Shown here: piece by piece, positions 7,518 through 15,562 of the stretch | How positions within the stretch are numbered: the stretch's first letter is position 1 | Layout: the number at the start of each line of letters is the position of its first letter | Origin: Qipengyuania pacifica | Lineage (GTDB): Bacteria > Pseudomonadota > Alphaproteobacteria > Sphingomonadales > Sphingomonadaceae | DNA: 64,000 nt | Assembly (NCBI RefSeq): GCF_019857205.1 | Contig: NZ_JAHWXO010000006.1 | Coordinates: forward strand, 1 to 64,000 | Reading direction: 5' to 3' | Notes under the pieces: model-generated | Database searches by the model: none | Told to the model about the DNA's origin: nothing | What the model saw: the letters and a program-made list of their open reading frames with translations, nothing else | Program-made: the position numbers and the translations under genes

Positions 7518-7949
7518 ATGAAGTTGCAGATTCTAGTGGCAAGCTCTTTGATCTTGCTGGCTGCTTGTACCGCGGACAATGGAGCGTCGAACAGCGTGAA
7601 GGATGGTGGCACATTCGATGCGATCTCGGCTGGTGAGGTCATCCACTATACTGGAACTGAGCCGTTCTGGGGAGGCGCATCCGGAGCGGGCATGGCCACA
7701 TATTCCACCCCCGAAAATCCTGACGGAAGTGAATTTCCGGTTGAACGTTTTGCTGGCAATAACGGCCTTGGCATCAGCGGCAGCCTGAACGGAGCGAGCT
7801 TCGATCTGATGATCACTCCCGGCGAATGCTCCGATGGCATGAGCGACCGCATCTTTCCCTATACTGCCACCCTGCTTGTCGGTGGGGAGCAACGGCAAGG
7901 GTGCGCGTGGACGGACAGCCAGCCCTTTAGCGGGCCCGAGGCTCAGTAG
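7518..7949 (+). CDS. lipoprotein with TGTEPFWG motif
   Basis: The 143-residue product has a lipobox (LLAAC, Cys17) and a beta-rich domain with IHYTGTEPFWGG near residue 45 and a late Cys pair (GECSDGMSD and QGCAWTD). This pattern is shared by the COG3650-like family of small envelope lipoproteins of unknown function. The ATG at 7518 follows AGGAAAAGCG. The stop TAG overlaps the GTG start of the DUF3429 gene (TAGTG), so the two are translationally coupled. Confidence 0.68.
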   Translation: MKLQILVASSLILLAACTADNGASNSVKDGGTFDAISAGEVIHYTGTEPFWGGASGAGMATYSTPENPDGSEFPVERFAGNNGLGISGSLNGASFDLMITPGECSDGMSDRIFPYTATLLVGGEQRQGCAWTDSQPFSGPEAQ

Positions 7950-8401
7950 TGGGCAACGTTCCCCGGATGCCACGCTGGCTCGGCCTTGCCGGTTTGTTGC
8001 CTCAGTTCATCTGTGTCGCTGTCCTCTATTGGGGGCCAGATTATAGCCGTGAACCGGCACAGATCATCAGCGTAGCTTATGCCGCACTGATCCTGGCTTT
8101 TCTGGGTGGAACATGGTGGGGAATAGCAGCCATGGCCCCGGCCGCCGAACGCAGGCGGGCTCTTGGCTGGGTTTGGATTGCAGCGGTTTTGCCGGCTCTT
8201 GTCGGACTTGCTTGTTTCCTACCCTGGCTTCTGGGTTGGGAATGGCCTGAGCCGTCGCTGATCATGCTCGCCGGCGGGCTTCTTGTCAGCCTCGGTGTCG
8301 ATGCAAAGCTAAACTCTCTCGCGCCGCCATGGTGGATGGCACTGCGGGTGCCGCTATCTATCGGCTTGGGACTACTGACCCTGGCAGCCGCATTGGCCTA
8401 G
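7949..8401 (+). CDS. DUF3429 membrane protein
   Basis: The 150-residue protein has about five membrane helices and the family pattern LGLAGLLPQF, then YAALILAFLGGTWWG (about 44-58), then a WP-containing loop. DUF3429 proteins are small inner-membrane proteins without known activity. The GTG start overlaps the stop of the preceding lipoprotein gene; ATG at 7967 is a shorter alternative. The end overlaps the convergent Mpo1-like gene by 4 bases. Confidence 0.75.
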   Translation: MGNVPRMPRWLGLAGLLPQFICVAVLYWGPDYSREPAQIISVAYAALILAFLGGTWWGIAAMAPAAERRRALGWVWIAAVLPALVGLACFLPWLLGWEWPEPSLIMLAGGLLVSLGVDAKLNSLAPPWWMALRVPLSIGLGLLTLAAALA

Positions 8402-8733
8402 CTCGAGGTGACACCAGCGGCGTCAAGTTCGCGGCCTAGCCTGCCCGTCAGCCACAACCACCACATCTGGAAGTCGGCCCTGAAGCTCCACAACGGGTAG
8501 GTGAACGTCGCGGGCCGGTTCTTCTCATGAGCAAAATGCGCGATCCATGCGAAGAAATAGCCAGCTACCGGCATAGCGAGCAACCACCACCATCTTCCTG
8601 TCACCACGGCGCCGATCGCTACCGCCACGACCAAGCTGGTGCCGATATAATGCAACGCGCGTGTGCCGGGGCGGGAGTGTTCGCGTAGATAAAAGGGCCA
8701 GAACTCGGCAAAGGTGGTGTAACGCTCTGCCAT
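8398..8733 (-). CDS. Mpo1-like (DUF962) membrane protein
   Basis: The 111-residue product has the DUF962/Mpo1 pattern: FAEFWPFYLREHSRPGTRALHYIG at the N-terminus, two central membrane helices, and HFAHEKNRPATFTYPLWSF with conserved His residues (HSRP, LHYIG, HFAHE). Yeast Mpo1 is an Fe(II) dioxygenase of 2-hydroxy fatty acids, and the His pattern is kept here, so lipid oxidation is plausible but unproven. Its ATG overlaps the stop of the S41 peptidase gene by one base (TGATG). Confidence 0.78.
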   Translation of the reverse strand: MAERYTTFAEFWPFYLREHSRPGTRALHYIGTSLVVAVAIGAVVTGRWWWLLAMPVAGYFFAWIAHFAHEKNRPATFTYPLWSFRADFQMWWLWLTGRLGRELDAAGVTSS

Positions 8734-10151
8734 CACTGCAAGCCTGGTATCTCGATTTGCGCGGAATTGGGCGCGTCGGGCATCATCAATTGGCTCGTAT
8801 CCGGTGCCGCACTCCTGGCAGTAGTCGAACCGGGTGCCGAACCAATCGCCGTGCAGCTGCGGCCGGCGAGGAAATCGAGCGCGGTAGCGATCGAAGCTTC
8901 CCGGGGATCGCCCAACTGTCTCGAGATATCGTCCTCGGCCCGGCATGTCCGCGGCATCACACTGGCGAGGCCGTCATAGTAATCCCCGCCGTCGTTGGCA
9001 TTCACTGTGCGAAATGCGACGACCCGAAAGCGATCGTCGCAGGCTGAACGGTCGCGCGCGATCTGGCCCACCGGCTTGCCGAAGGTATCCGACCCGACAA
9101 GCGCGATATTGTTGCCGAGGTAGGGAATAAACGCATTCGGTACTAATTCGCTGGCTGATGCCGTGCCGTCGGTACCGATTACGGCGATCTTGGTCGCTGA
9201 GATTGCTTGCGGCTCGGAATTGAACAGGCGCGTTTCGTCGAACTGGCTTTGGGAATCGCGGAATACGGTTTTGCTGAACACCTGACCGACCTTGTCAGAC
9301 GCCAGGAGATCGCCAAGCAATTCGGCGACCGAAACGAGACCCCCGCCGTTATAACGGAAATCGAGGATGATCTGGGTTACACCCTCGTCTTGGAAAACCT
9401 GAAATGCCTCCCGCAATTGGCGAGTGGCATCTTCGATAATGAAGGTTCGCAAGTTAACGTAGCCGACCCTGGTACCGCCATTGTCGAAGATCTTGGCACC
9501 ATATCGATCCGAAATCGGATCGAGCGAGAATTCGGTTTTCGTCACCGATGCTGTCAGTTCGGTGCCGTCGGGCTGACGCACGGTCAGCTCCCGGGTTACG
9601 CCCGGATCGCTAGGGCCCAGCGCATTCACCACGGCTTGCGGGCCGCCACTGGCCATAAGCTGGCTGACGCTTTGCCCATTGATCGCGATGATCTCGCTGC
9701 CGCGGTCGATCCCTTCGGCCAGTGCCGGAGCGCTCTCGAACGCTTCCACCACGAAAACCTGCTGAGATGCCTGTTGGTAAGACAGCCGGATGCCGAAGCC
9801 TGCGCTCGACCCGCTACTGATGAGGGCATTCTCTTCCGCGATCGACGTGATGTAGGTAAAAAACCGGTCGCGCTGCTGGGCGCGGGCTGGCGCAACCAGA
9901 GCATCGATATAGCTTTGGACCGTCGAATAGTTTGCACGGTTAACGGTCTGATCGAGCAGGGTGGGGAAGAGATAAAATTCGTTCAGCTGCTGAAGCGCCC
10001 AGTCCTGCCGACTTGCAAGAGAGCAGGCATCGGCAATGGTGCCACCGCCAGTTCCGGTGTTGCCGCCGCCGCCACTGGAATTACCACCGCCCCCGCATGC
10101 GGCCAGTGAGACTGCCAATGTTGCGCTTAGAACGGTGCGACCCAACCCCAT
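8733..10151 (-). CDS. S41-family (C-terminal processing) peptidase, lipoprotein
   Basis: The 472-residue protein has a lipobox (SLAAC, Cys19) followed by a Gly/Ser linker, an N-terminal helical region, a PDZ-like domain (about 120-210; GFGIRLSYQQ, GSEIIAINGQSV) and an S41 catalytic domain with FRYNGGGLVSVAELL (about 285-300) and the nucleophile region TASASELV (about 335). A C-terminal tail carries DDRFRVVAFRT. This arrangement is that of secreted S41 peptidases anchored in the outer membrane. Several cysteines near the C-terminus may form disulfides. The ATG at 10151 gives the signal peptide. It is coupled to the Mpo1-like gene. Confidence 0.85.
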   Translation of the reverse strand: MGLGRTVLSATLAVSLAACGGGGNSSGGGGNTGTGGGTIADACSLASRQDWALQQLNEFYLFPTLLDQTVNRANYSTVQSYIDALVAPARAQQRDRFFTYITSIAEENALISSGSSAGFGIRLSYQQASQQVFVVEAFESAPALAEGIDRGSEIIAINGQSVSQLMASGGPQAVVNALGPSDPGVTRELTVRQPDGTELTASVTKTEFSLDPISDRYGAKIFDNGGTRVGYVNLRTFIIEDATRQLREAFQVFQDEGVTQIILDFRYNGGGLVSVAELLGDLLASDKVGQVFSKTVFRDSQSQFDETRLFNSEPQAISATKIAVIGTDGTASASELVPNAFIPYLGNNIALVGSDTFGKPVGQIARDRSACDDRFRVVAFRTVNANDGGDYYDGLASVMPRTCRAEDDISRQLGDPREASIATALDFLAGRSCTAIGSAPGSTTARSAAPDTSQLMMPDAPNSAQIEIPGLQ

Positions 10152-10372
10152 AATCCTGCTCCCCTTGCTATCCGCCTTAAATCCCGGCGATCGGCCTTCT
10201 TCTGACCATGACGGCTTAATTGAGGGTGAGCAATAGCACGAATAAACGCCTGCAAGGCCCATTTCCCCGTAAAATCGGTGCAAATTTCGCCTCATGGGAT
10301 GGTTTGCACCCCCGAGCTATGCCTTAAGGGCAGGCCGAAAGATGCCCGCAATAGCGGAAAAGAGGAGATTTC

Positions 10373-10957
10373 ATGGCGAGCGGCGTAGCGCCTTGGGTGC
10401 TGAATGCGGTTGGCGGGGTTCCCGTCGGCCATACTCTAACACTGGAGAAGGTTGCCGACGAGAGCGTGCTTGGACGCGGCGGCTTTGCATTGACCAGCGC
10501 AGCTTTTCAAAACGGCGGCGAACTCGACCCATCGTTTACGGCGATCGAGGAGGATGCGGTCGCTCCTCCGCTGGAGTGGACGTCGCCGCCCCCAGGGGCC
10601 CAGGAAATTGTTCTCGTGGCAGAGGATGCCGATAAGGGCCATGTCCACTGGACGGTCTGGGGCCTTCCCCCGCAGAAGGGCAAGCTGATGGAGGGCGAAA
10701 CGCCCCCCCGCACCGGCAAGAACGCGCATGGCAATTCGGAGTGGCTGTTGCCCGATCCTCCGCTGGGCGAGGAACACCGGTATGTCTTTCAGCTTTTCGC
10801 GATTGATCTCCCGCTCACACTGATGCCGGGGGCAACGCATGAGGAACTCGTCCGCAATCTGGACGGACACGTGACCGCCGCTGCGGTTCTCACCGCCCGG
10901 TTCGAAGGCCATGAGGTCGAGGAACTGGACGTCGAGGATCTCGGCGACGTAGATTGA
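10373..10957 (+). CDS. YbhB/YbcL-type PEBP family protein
   Basis: The 194-residue protein has the phosphatidylethanolamine-binding protein fold markers: PPLEWTSPPPGAQEIVLVAED (about 64-84, the DPD-type pocket region), HVHWTVWGLPP (about 90-100), and HRYVFQLFAIDLPL (about 138-151). Bacterial YbhB/YbcL members are cytosolic or periplasmic with unknown ligands. There is no signal peptide. AGAGGAG precedes the ATG. The SWIB gene follows after 25 bases, so they may be cotranscribed. Confidence 0.85.
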   Translation: MASGVAPWVLNAVGGVPVGHTLTLEKVADESVLGRGGFALTSAAFQNGGELDPSFTAIEEDAVAPPLEWTSPPPGAQEIVLVAEDADKGHVHWTVWGLPPQKGKLMEGETPPRTGKNAHGNSEWLLPDPPLGEEHRYVFQLFAIDLPLTLMPGATHEELVRNLDGHVTAAAVLTARFEGHEVEELDVEDLGDVD

Positions 10958-10982
10958 AGCATAGCCTAGGAAAGGATTAGTC

Positions 10983-11234
10983 ATGGCTGGCAAGAACAAC
11001 GCACTGCAGAAGCCGGTAAATCTATCGCCGGAACTGGAGAATGTCGTGGGTAAGGGTCCGATGACCCGTGCGCAGGTCACCTCCAAGGTGTGGGATCACA
11101 TCAAGGCTAACGACCTTCAGGATTCCAAGGACAAGCGCATGATCAACCCCGACGACAAGCTCGGCGCGGTGATCGGCAAGGAACAGATCTCCATGTTCAA
11201 GATGACGGGCGCCGTCTCGAAGCACATGAGCTGA
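10983..11234 (+). CDS. SWIB/MDM2 domain protein
   Basis: The 83-residue product is a bare SWIB domain (KPVNLSPELENVVGKGPMTRAQVTSKVWDHIKANDLQD, then NPDDKLGAVIGKEQISMFKM). SWIB domains occur in chromatin factors of eukaryotes and in small stand-alone or topoisomerase-fused proteins of chlamydiae and alphaproteobacteria. A role in nucleoid or DNA transactions is likely but unproven. AAAGGA lies before the ATG. Confidence 0.9.
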   Translation: MAGKNNALQKPVNLSPELENVVGKGPMTRAQVTSKVWDHIKANDLQDSKDKRMINPDDKLGAVIGKEQISMFKMTGAVSKHMS

Positions 11235-11241
11235 CAACTGG

Positions 11242-11640
11242 CTATCGGCGGTGTAACGGCCAGTCCGTTACGCCGCCGGTCCATAGCGCGAGCCAGACCA
11301 GGATCGGCTGCGCGATCATCCTCGGTATGTGATAGCCGAGCCCAAATCCGCCATCGGCGCGGGCCATATCCAAAGCGAAATGATGGATATTGGCGGGGAA
11401 TACGCAAACGGCATAAGCTGCAAGGCCGATCGCTCCGGCCCTCCGCAAAGCCAGGCTTACCGGTTGCACCAGCGCCGCCGCACCCAGCAGTTCGGCAACA
11501 CCCGTCCAGAAAACCACTGCGTGCGGCATCGGCACCCAGCCCGGCATAATCAACAGAAAAGGCTGTGGGTCGGCTAGATGGATGACGCCTGCAAACGCAT
11601 AGAAGGCTGCCAGTAGCCAACGAAGTCCGGTCCTGATCAT
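11242..11640 (-). CDS. DoxX-like membrane protein
   Basis: The 132-residue protein has four membrane helices and the DoxX-family layout: an N-terminal helix with FYAFAGVIHLADPQPFLLI, a second helix in TGVAELLGAAALVQ, and a C-terminal WLALWTGG. Members of this family associate with quinol or redox functions. The ATG at 11640 is preferred over upstream non-homologous sequence. The end of the gene contains a strong inverted repeat shared with the convergent SWIB transcript. Confidence 0.78.
   Translation of the reverse strand: MIRTGLRWLLAAFYAFAGVIHLADPQPFLLIMPGWVPMPHAVVFWTGVAELLGAAALVQPVSLALRRAGAIGLAAYAVCVFPANIHHFALDMARADGGFGLGYHIPRMIAQPILVWLALWTGGVTDWPLHRR
11247..11277. terminator. 13-bp inverted repeat between convergent SWIB and DoxX genes
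   Basis: GGCGGTGTAACGG (11247-11259) pairs with CCGTTACGCCGCC (11265-11277) with a single G-T wobble and a 5-base loop. It lies just after the SWIB stop and inside the last codons of the DoxX gene. There is no T-run, so termination is only probable. Confidence 0.4.
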
Positions 11641-11737
11641 GAGCCCCGCTATCAGTATGCGATTGCCGGTTCCAGACAATCGATCATGAAAAGACAGAGA
11701 TCCCGGCGCCAAAAAGTGGCTCTATATTTCTTGGGGA

Positions 11738-12040
11738 TTAGCCCGTGCTCCGTTCGTCGACAACCTCGACGCCCTTCCAGAAAGCGATGCGGCCCTTTAT
11801 TTCCTCCGCTGCCTCCTTTGGTTCGGGGTAATACCATGCCGCATCCGGATTGATCTGCCCGCCGGCGTTGATCGAGTAATAATTCGCCGTACCCTTCCAC
11901 GGGCACTCGCTGGTGGTATCGCTGGGCACCAGAACACCGCGCGCGACATCGTCTGCAGGGAAGTAATGGTTTCCCTCCACGACGATCGTTTCGTCGCTGC
12001 GGGCAAGCAGCTCGCCATTCCAATGCGCAGATACGGTCAT
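11738..12040 (-). CDS. DUF427 domain protein
   Basis: The 100-residue product carries the DUF427 pattern: VEGNHYFPADDV, then SECPWKGTANYYSI (about 44-57) and AAWYYPEPKEAAEEIKGRIAFW (about 67-88). The fold is a small beta-sandwich of unknown function. The ATG at 12040 gives the family N-terminus (MTVSAHWNGELLA). It is divergent from the dipeptidase gene, 68 bases apart. Confidence 0.85.
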   Translation of the reverse strand: MTVSAHWNGELLARSDETIVVEGNHYFPADDVARGVLVPSDTTSECPWKGTANYYSINAGGQINPDAAWYYPEPKEAAEEIKGRIAFWKGVEVVDERSTG

Positions 12041-12108
12041 GGGCGAAGCCTTTTCTTGTTGTTCGTGTTTGCTAGGACAGTCCGCGAAACAACAAGGGGT
12101 TCCTGTCC

Positions 12109-13383
12109 ATGCGCCGTTTCCTGCTAGCTTCTGCGGCTGCCGCCATCGCGTGCGGCTCCCCGGCATTCGCTCAAGACAATGCGGAGCGCATCGCTGCAGC
12201 CGCTCTCGAAGCGGCTCCTGTATGGGACGGGCATAACGATGTTCCCATCCAGCTGCGTTCGCGGGTTGGCAACGTGATCAACGATTTCGATTTTCGCGAT
12301 ACGCTTGATACGGCCTCTGCAGATCATTCGGCCATGCATTCGGACCTGATCCGCCTAAAGCAGGGGGGGGTCGGGGCGCAGTGGTGGTCCGTTTATGTCA
12401 GTGCAAACTTGGCGGAGCCCGAAGCGGTTCAGGCTACGATCGAGCAGATCGACGTCACGAAGCGCCTCATCGCGCGCTATCCCGACGATATGCAGCTCGC
12501 GCTGAGCGCGGATGAGGTAGAGGAGGCGATGGCGGCCGGGCGTATTGCCTCGCTCATCGGGATGGAGGGTGGCCACTCGATCGGGTCGAGCCTCGCCGTA
12601 TTGCGGCAAATGTACGATCTTGGCGCGCGTTACATGACGCTGACGCACGGAAAGACCTTGAGTTGGGTCGACAGCGCCACCGACGCTCCCAGGCATGAAG
12701 GGCTCAACGCGTTCGGCAAGGATGTCGTGCGCGAAATGAACCGCATCGGGATGCTGGTCGATCTGAGCCATGTCAGCGAAGCATCGATGATGGATGCGCT
12801 CGATGTAGCGCAGGCCCCCGTCATTTTCAGTCATTCGGGGGCGCGGGCCGTCGCGGGGCATCTGCGCAATGTTCCGGATAGTGTGCTTGCCCGCATGCCT
12901 GCAAATGGCGGTATCGTGATGGTCGTTGCATTGCCGTGGTTCATCAAGGAGGACCTTCGCACTCATTCGGCCAATCGAGCAGGCGAAGAAGCCCGTCTGA
13001 AAGCCCTATATCCGGGCCTTCCAGATACAGTCGAAGCCGAGCTTGCCAAATGGGACGCTGAAAATCGCGAACCGGTCGCGACCATTTCGGATATGGCTGA
13101 CCACATCGATCATATTCGCGATGTTGCCGGCATCGATCATATCGGCATCGGGGGCGATTACGATGGCATGCCGAGCGGCCCTGTAGGAATGGAAGACGTC
13201 GCCGGCTATCCCGCCCTGTTTGCGGAACTCGCCGGGCGTGGGTATTCGCAGGATGATCTCGAGAAGATATCATCCCGCAATATGATGCGGGTTCTGCGTG
13301 AAGCGGAAGCGTTCGCCGCCAGCGTTTCCGACCTCCCTCCGATCGAATACCCGGCTGGCGAACCTCGTGACGATAGCGAATGA
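12109..13383 (+). CDS. M19 (renal dipeptidase-like) membrane dipeptidase
   Basis: The 424-residue protein has a signal peptide (cleavage after SPAFA, about residue 22) and the M19 fold with the first metal pair in DGHNDVP (about 41-47), the bridging Glu in IGMEGGHS (about 147), His in DLSHVSEASMMDAL (about 223) and FSHSGARAV (about 244), and IGIGGDYDG (about 345). M19 enzymes hydrolyse dipeptides with two zinc ions, including D-amino-acid-containing ones. The exported form suggests periplasmic peptide or cell-wall peptide turnover. Confidence 0.92.
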   Translation: MRRFLLASAAAAIACGSPAFAQDNAERIAAAALEAAPVWDGHNDVPIQLRSRVGNVINDFDFRDTLDTASADHSAMHSDLIRLKQGGVGAQWWSVYVSANLAEPEAVQATIEQIDVTKRLIARYPDDMQLALSADEVEEAMAAGRIASLIGMEGGHSIGSSLAVLRQMYDLGARYMTLTHGKTLSWVDSATDAPRHEGLNAFGKDVVREMNRIGMLVDLSHVSEASMMDALDVAQAPVIFSHSGARAVAGHLRNVPDSVLARMPANGGIVMVVALPWFIKEDLRTHSANRAGEEARLKALYPGLPDTVEAELAKWDAENREPVATISDMADHIDHIRDVAGIDHIGIGGDYDGMPSGPVGMEDVAGYPALFAELAGRGYSQDDLEKISSRNMMRVLREAEAFAASVSDLPPIEYPAGEPRDDSE

Positions 13384-13437
13384 ACGCCAACATGCGATGC
13401 CCAGGCGACAATCTGTAAACTGGCGCTGGAGACGCCG

Positions 13438-13881
13438 TCAGAGTTTTGCCAGTGTGAGGGGATCTCGCTCACCGTCGTAGAACTGTTCGAGCGCTTCGGA
13501 GAAGACTTGCGCGTCTTCATCTCCGCAGGCGAGTTCGAAAAGCGTCATGGAGCTTCGAAACTTCAGTGCATCGACAGGTCCGAGAATATCTTCGGCCGAC
13601 ATTGTGCCGGCCCAGTCCAGCATGGCTTCCGTCGCTTCAAAAAGCCGCGGGCCAAGTTCGTCATGGGTACAATAGGACGTCGCTTCGGCCTTGTCGGCAA
13701 GCGCGAATCTCCGGGCGTTTGCACTGCTGCCTAGTCCGGCAATCTGGGGAAAGATGAACCACATCCAGTGGCCCACTTTCTTGCCTTCGTGAAGTTCGGC
13801 AAGTGCAACGTCGTAAGCGCCGCCGTCCTGAGCGTTCAGGAAATGGGCGAACTCGCTACGTTCAGTCGTCTTCGTCGACAT
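13438..13881 (-). CDS. DUF1810 family protein
   Basis: The 147-residue protein has the DUF1810 signature: FLNAQDGGAYDVALAELHEGKKVGHWMWFIFPQ, split over two helices, then GLGSSANARRFAL. The fold is helical and cytosolic; some relatives fall near ADP-ribose-related families, but no activity is assigned here. Its start overlaps the end of the DUF3008 gene by 20 bases, showing a compact operon of four small genes reading leftwards. Confidence 0.88.
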   Translation of the reverse strand: MSTKTTERSEFAHFLNAQDGGAYDVALAELHEGKKVGHWMWFIFPQIAGLGSSANARRFALADKAEATSYCTHDELGPRLFEATEAMLDWAGTMSAEDILGPVDALKFRSSMTLFELACGDEDAQVFSEALEQFYDGERDPLTLAKL

Positions 13882-14053
13882 GGTCGGGGAGCCCGTCGAG
13901 CTTAGTCGAGGCATAATCCTCGAGCTCGTCTTCACTCATGCTATCGTACATGTCTTTCGAAGCGCCCTGAAGGTCACCGACCTTTGTCTCGCCTCTCTTG
14001 GCGGCCAGCGCAGCGCCGGCCGCGCGTTGCTGGGCTTTCGATTGTGCAGGCAT
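13862..14053 (-). CDS. DUF3008 family small protein
   Basis: The 63-residue protein starts MPAQSKAQQRAAGAALAAKR, the exact family N-terminus (DUF3008, a KGG/KTSC-like small stress-type protein), and ends in an acidic tail (LPDHVDEDD). Its ATG overlaps the stop of the DUF2945 gene (TGATG). Confidence 0.9.
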   Translation of the reverse strand: MPAQSKAQQRAAGAALAAKRGETKVGDLQGASKDMYDSMSEDELEDYASTKLDGLPDHVDEDD

Positions 14054-14280
14054 CAGTTCTGCGCCTCCAGTTCGGATCCTAATTTCAGGACTTCGTCGCC
14101 ATCATCCTGCCGGACGAGATAAGCCGGATTATCTCCGTCGCCATCCTTCGTCACTTCCGCACCCTGCAGGGTGCGGGTGACTTTCCGTTCGAACCGCTCC
14201 GAAATCTGACCCTTACCTTTGCCGTTACCCCAGCTCCATTCGACATACTGGCCGGACCTGAAACTGTTTGAATTGCTCAT
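14053..14280 (-). CDS. DUF2945 (Tudor-like) small protein
   Basis: The 75-residue product fits DUF2945, a small SH3/Tudor-like barrel: FRSGQYVEWSWGNGKGKGQI, KVTRTLQGAEVTKDGDGDNP and AYLVRQDDGDEVLKLGSEL. The family is frequent with DUF3008 and other stress-type genes. GAGAGG precedes the ATG at 14280. Function unknown. Confidence 0.88.
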   Translation of the reverse strand: MSNSNSFRSGQYVEWSWGNGKGKGQISERFERKVTRTLQGAEVTKDGDGDNPAYLVRQDDGDEVLKLGSELEAQN

Positions 14281-14299
14281 GCGACCTCTCCGCAGATGC

Positions 14300-14611
14300 T
14301 CAGTTTTCGACAACTTCCAGTCCGTCTTCGGTAGTGGTGCGGTCTTGTTGCGTTGTCGCCTCGTCATCGCCCAGATCGGTCACGATGCTGTCGGTATCGG
14401 TGCTACCGTCTTCCATGGACGAAATCTGACCGCTCACTGTGCCTTCTTCCTCGACATCGCCCGTGGTCATTGCGGGAATAATCCAGGTAATCGACAGAAG
14501 GATCACTGCCAGAAGCAGACCTCCGGCCAGTACCCAGCGTACGACGCCCTCTTTCGAGCCACCGCTTGCTTCGGTTTCGTCGATGTGGATCTCTTCGCCT
14601 TCTTTGTGCAC
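14300..14611 (-). CDS. single-pass membrane protein with acidic Thr/Asp-rich tail (103 aa)
   Basis: The product begins VHKEGEEIHIDETEASGG, has one membrane helix (about residues 27-46: VVRWVLAGGLLLAVILLS), and an acidic tail (DDEATTQQDRTTTEDG). The GTG at 14611 follows GAGGGAG at about 10 bases, while a longer TTG start (14629) would place the ribosome site inside the gene. An EcfG-like promoter lies upstream. No family recognised; it is likely the first gene of the stress-type operon ending at 13438. Confidence 0.6.
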   Translation of the reverse strand: MHKEGEEIHIDETEASGGSKEGVVRWVLAGGLLLAVILLSITWIIPAMTTGDVEEEGTVSGQISSMEDGSTDTDSIVTDLGDDEATTQQDRTTTEDGLEVVEN

Positions 14612-14658
14612 GCGGTAATACTCCCTCAAAATGTGCGAACCCGCAGGTATCAGGGAGA

Positions 14659-14685
14659 TTTACGCTTCCGTGCGGGGAATGTTCC
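14659..14685 (-). promoter_or_regulatory. EcfG-type promoter candidate for the stress mini-operon
   Basis: On the minus strand GGAAC (14685-14681) is followed after 16 bases by CGTAAA (14664-14659), one base off the CGTT consensus. The start codon of the membrane protein lies about 48 bases downstream. It lies between dapD and the operon. Confidence 0.5.
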
Positions 14686-14691
14686 TTTGCG

Positions 14692-15516
14692 CTAGTCGCG
14701 CAGCAGATCGTTGATCCCGGTTTTCTCTCGCGTCTGGGCGTCCACCGTCTTGACGATCACGGCGCAGGCCAGGCCCGGGCCGCCGTCCTTGCCCGGCAGG
14801 GCTCCGGGCACGACCACCGAGTAAGGGGGTATATGTCCGCGGATGACCTCGCCGGTGTCGCGATAGACGATCTTGGACGACTGGGTAATGAAAACGCCCA
14901 TCGCGACGACACAGCCTTCACCGACAATCACGCCTTCGACGATCTCGCTCCGTGCGCCGATGAAGCAATTGTCGCCGATAATGGTGGGATTTGCCTGCAT
15001 CGGCTCCAGCACGCCGCCAATACCCGCACCGGCGGATATATGGCAATTTTCGCCGATCTGCGCGCAGCTGCCGATGCTGGCCCAGGTGTCGACCATCGTG
15101 CCCTTGCCGACATAGGCTCCGATATTGACGAAACTGGGCATCAGTACGCAGCCGGGGGCGATGTAGGCACCTTCGCGGGCAATTGCGCCGGGCACAACGC
15201 GGAACCCGGCCTGGCGGAAACGGGCATCGTCCCAGCCGGCGAACTTGCTTGGAACCTTGTCGAATGCAGGATGGCCCGCACTCCCGCCTTCCATGACTTG
15301 GTTGTCGTTGAGGCGGAAGCTGAGCAGAACAGCTTTCTTCAGCCACTGGTTGACGGTCCACCCGCCCTTGCCATCGGGTTCTGCAACGCGACCTTCGCCG
15401 CTGTCGAGCAAGGTGAGCGCCGCTCCGACCGCTTGGCGCACGTCACTCGATTGCGGAGTGACATTGGCGCGGTCTTCCCACGCAGCTTCGATGCGATTTT
15501 CGAGGTCGGCGCTCAT
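14692..15516 (-). CDS. dapD: 2,3,4,5-tetrahydropyridine-2,6-dicarboxylate N-succinyltransferase
   Basis: This enzyme adds a succinyl group to tetrahydrodipicolinate in the succinylase branch of diaminopimelate/lysine synthesis. The 274-residue product has an N-terminal helical cap and a left-handed beta-helix of hexapeptide repeats (about 100-240; [34 protein letters not shown]), matching the usual 270-285 residues. The ATG at 15516 is preferred over the one at 15522 because GGAG is 6 bases before it. dapE and dapB are elsewhere in the window, not in one operon. Confidence 0.95.
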   Translation of the reverse strand: MSADLENRIEAAWEDRANVTPQSSDVRQAVGAALTLLDSGEGRVAEPDGKGGWTVNQWLKKAVLLSFRLNDNQVMEGGSAGHPAFDKVPSKFAGWDDARFRQAGFRVVPGAIAREGAYIAPGCVLMPSFVNIGAYVGKGTMVDTWASIGSCAQIGENCHISAGAGIGGVLEPMQANPTIIGDNCFIGARSEIVEGVIVGEGCVVAMGVFITQSSKIVYRDTGEVIRGHIPPYSVVVPGALPGKDGGPGLACAVIVKTVDAQTREKTGINDLLRD

Positions 15517-15562
15517 CTTCATCTCCGGATAATTCGGAGCACGCGTTAGCAGCGTTGCTGCG

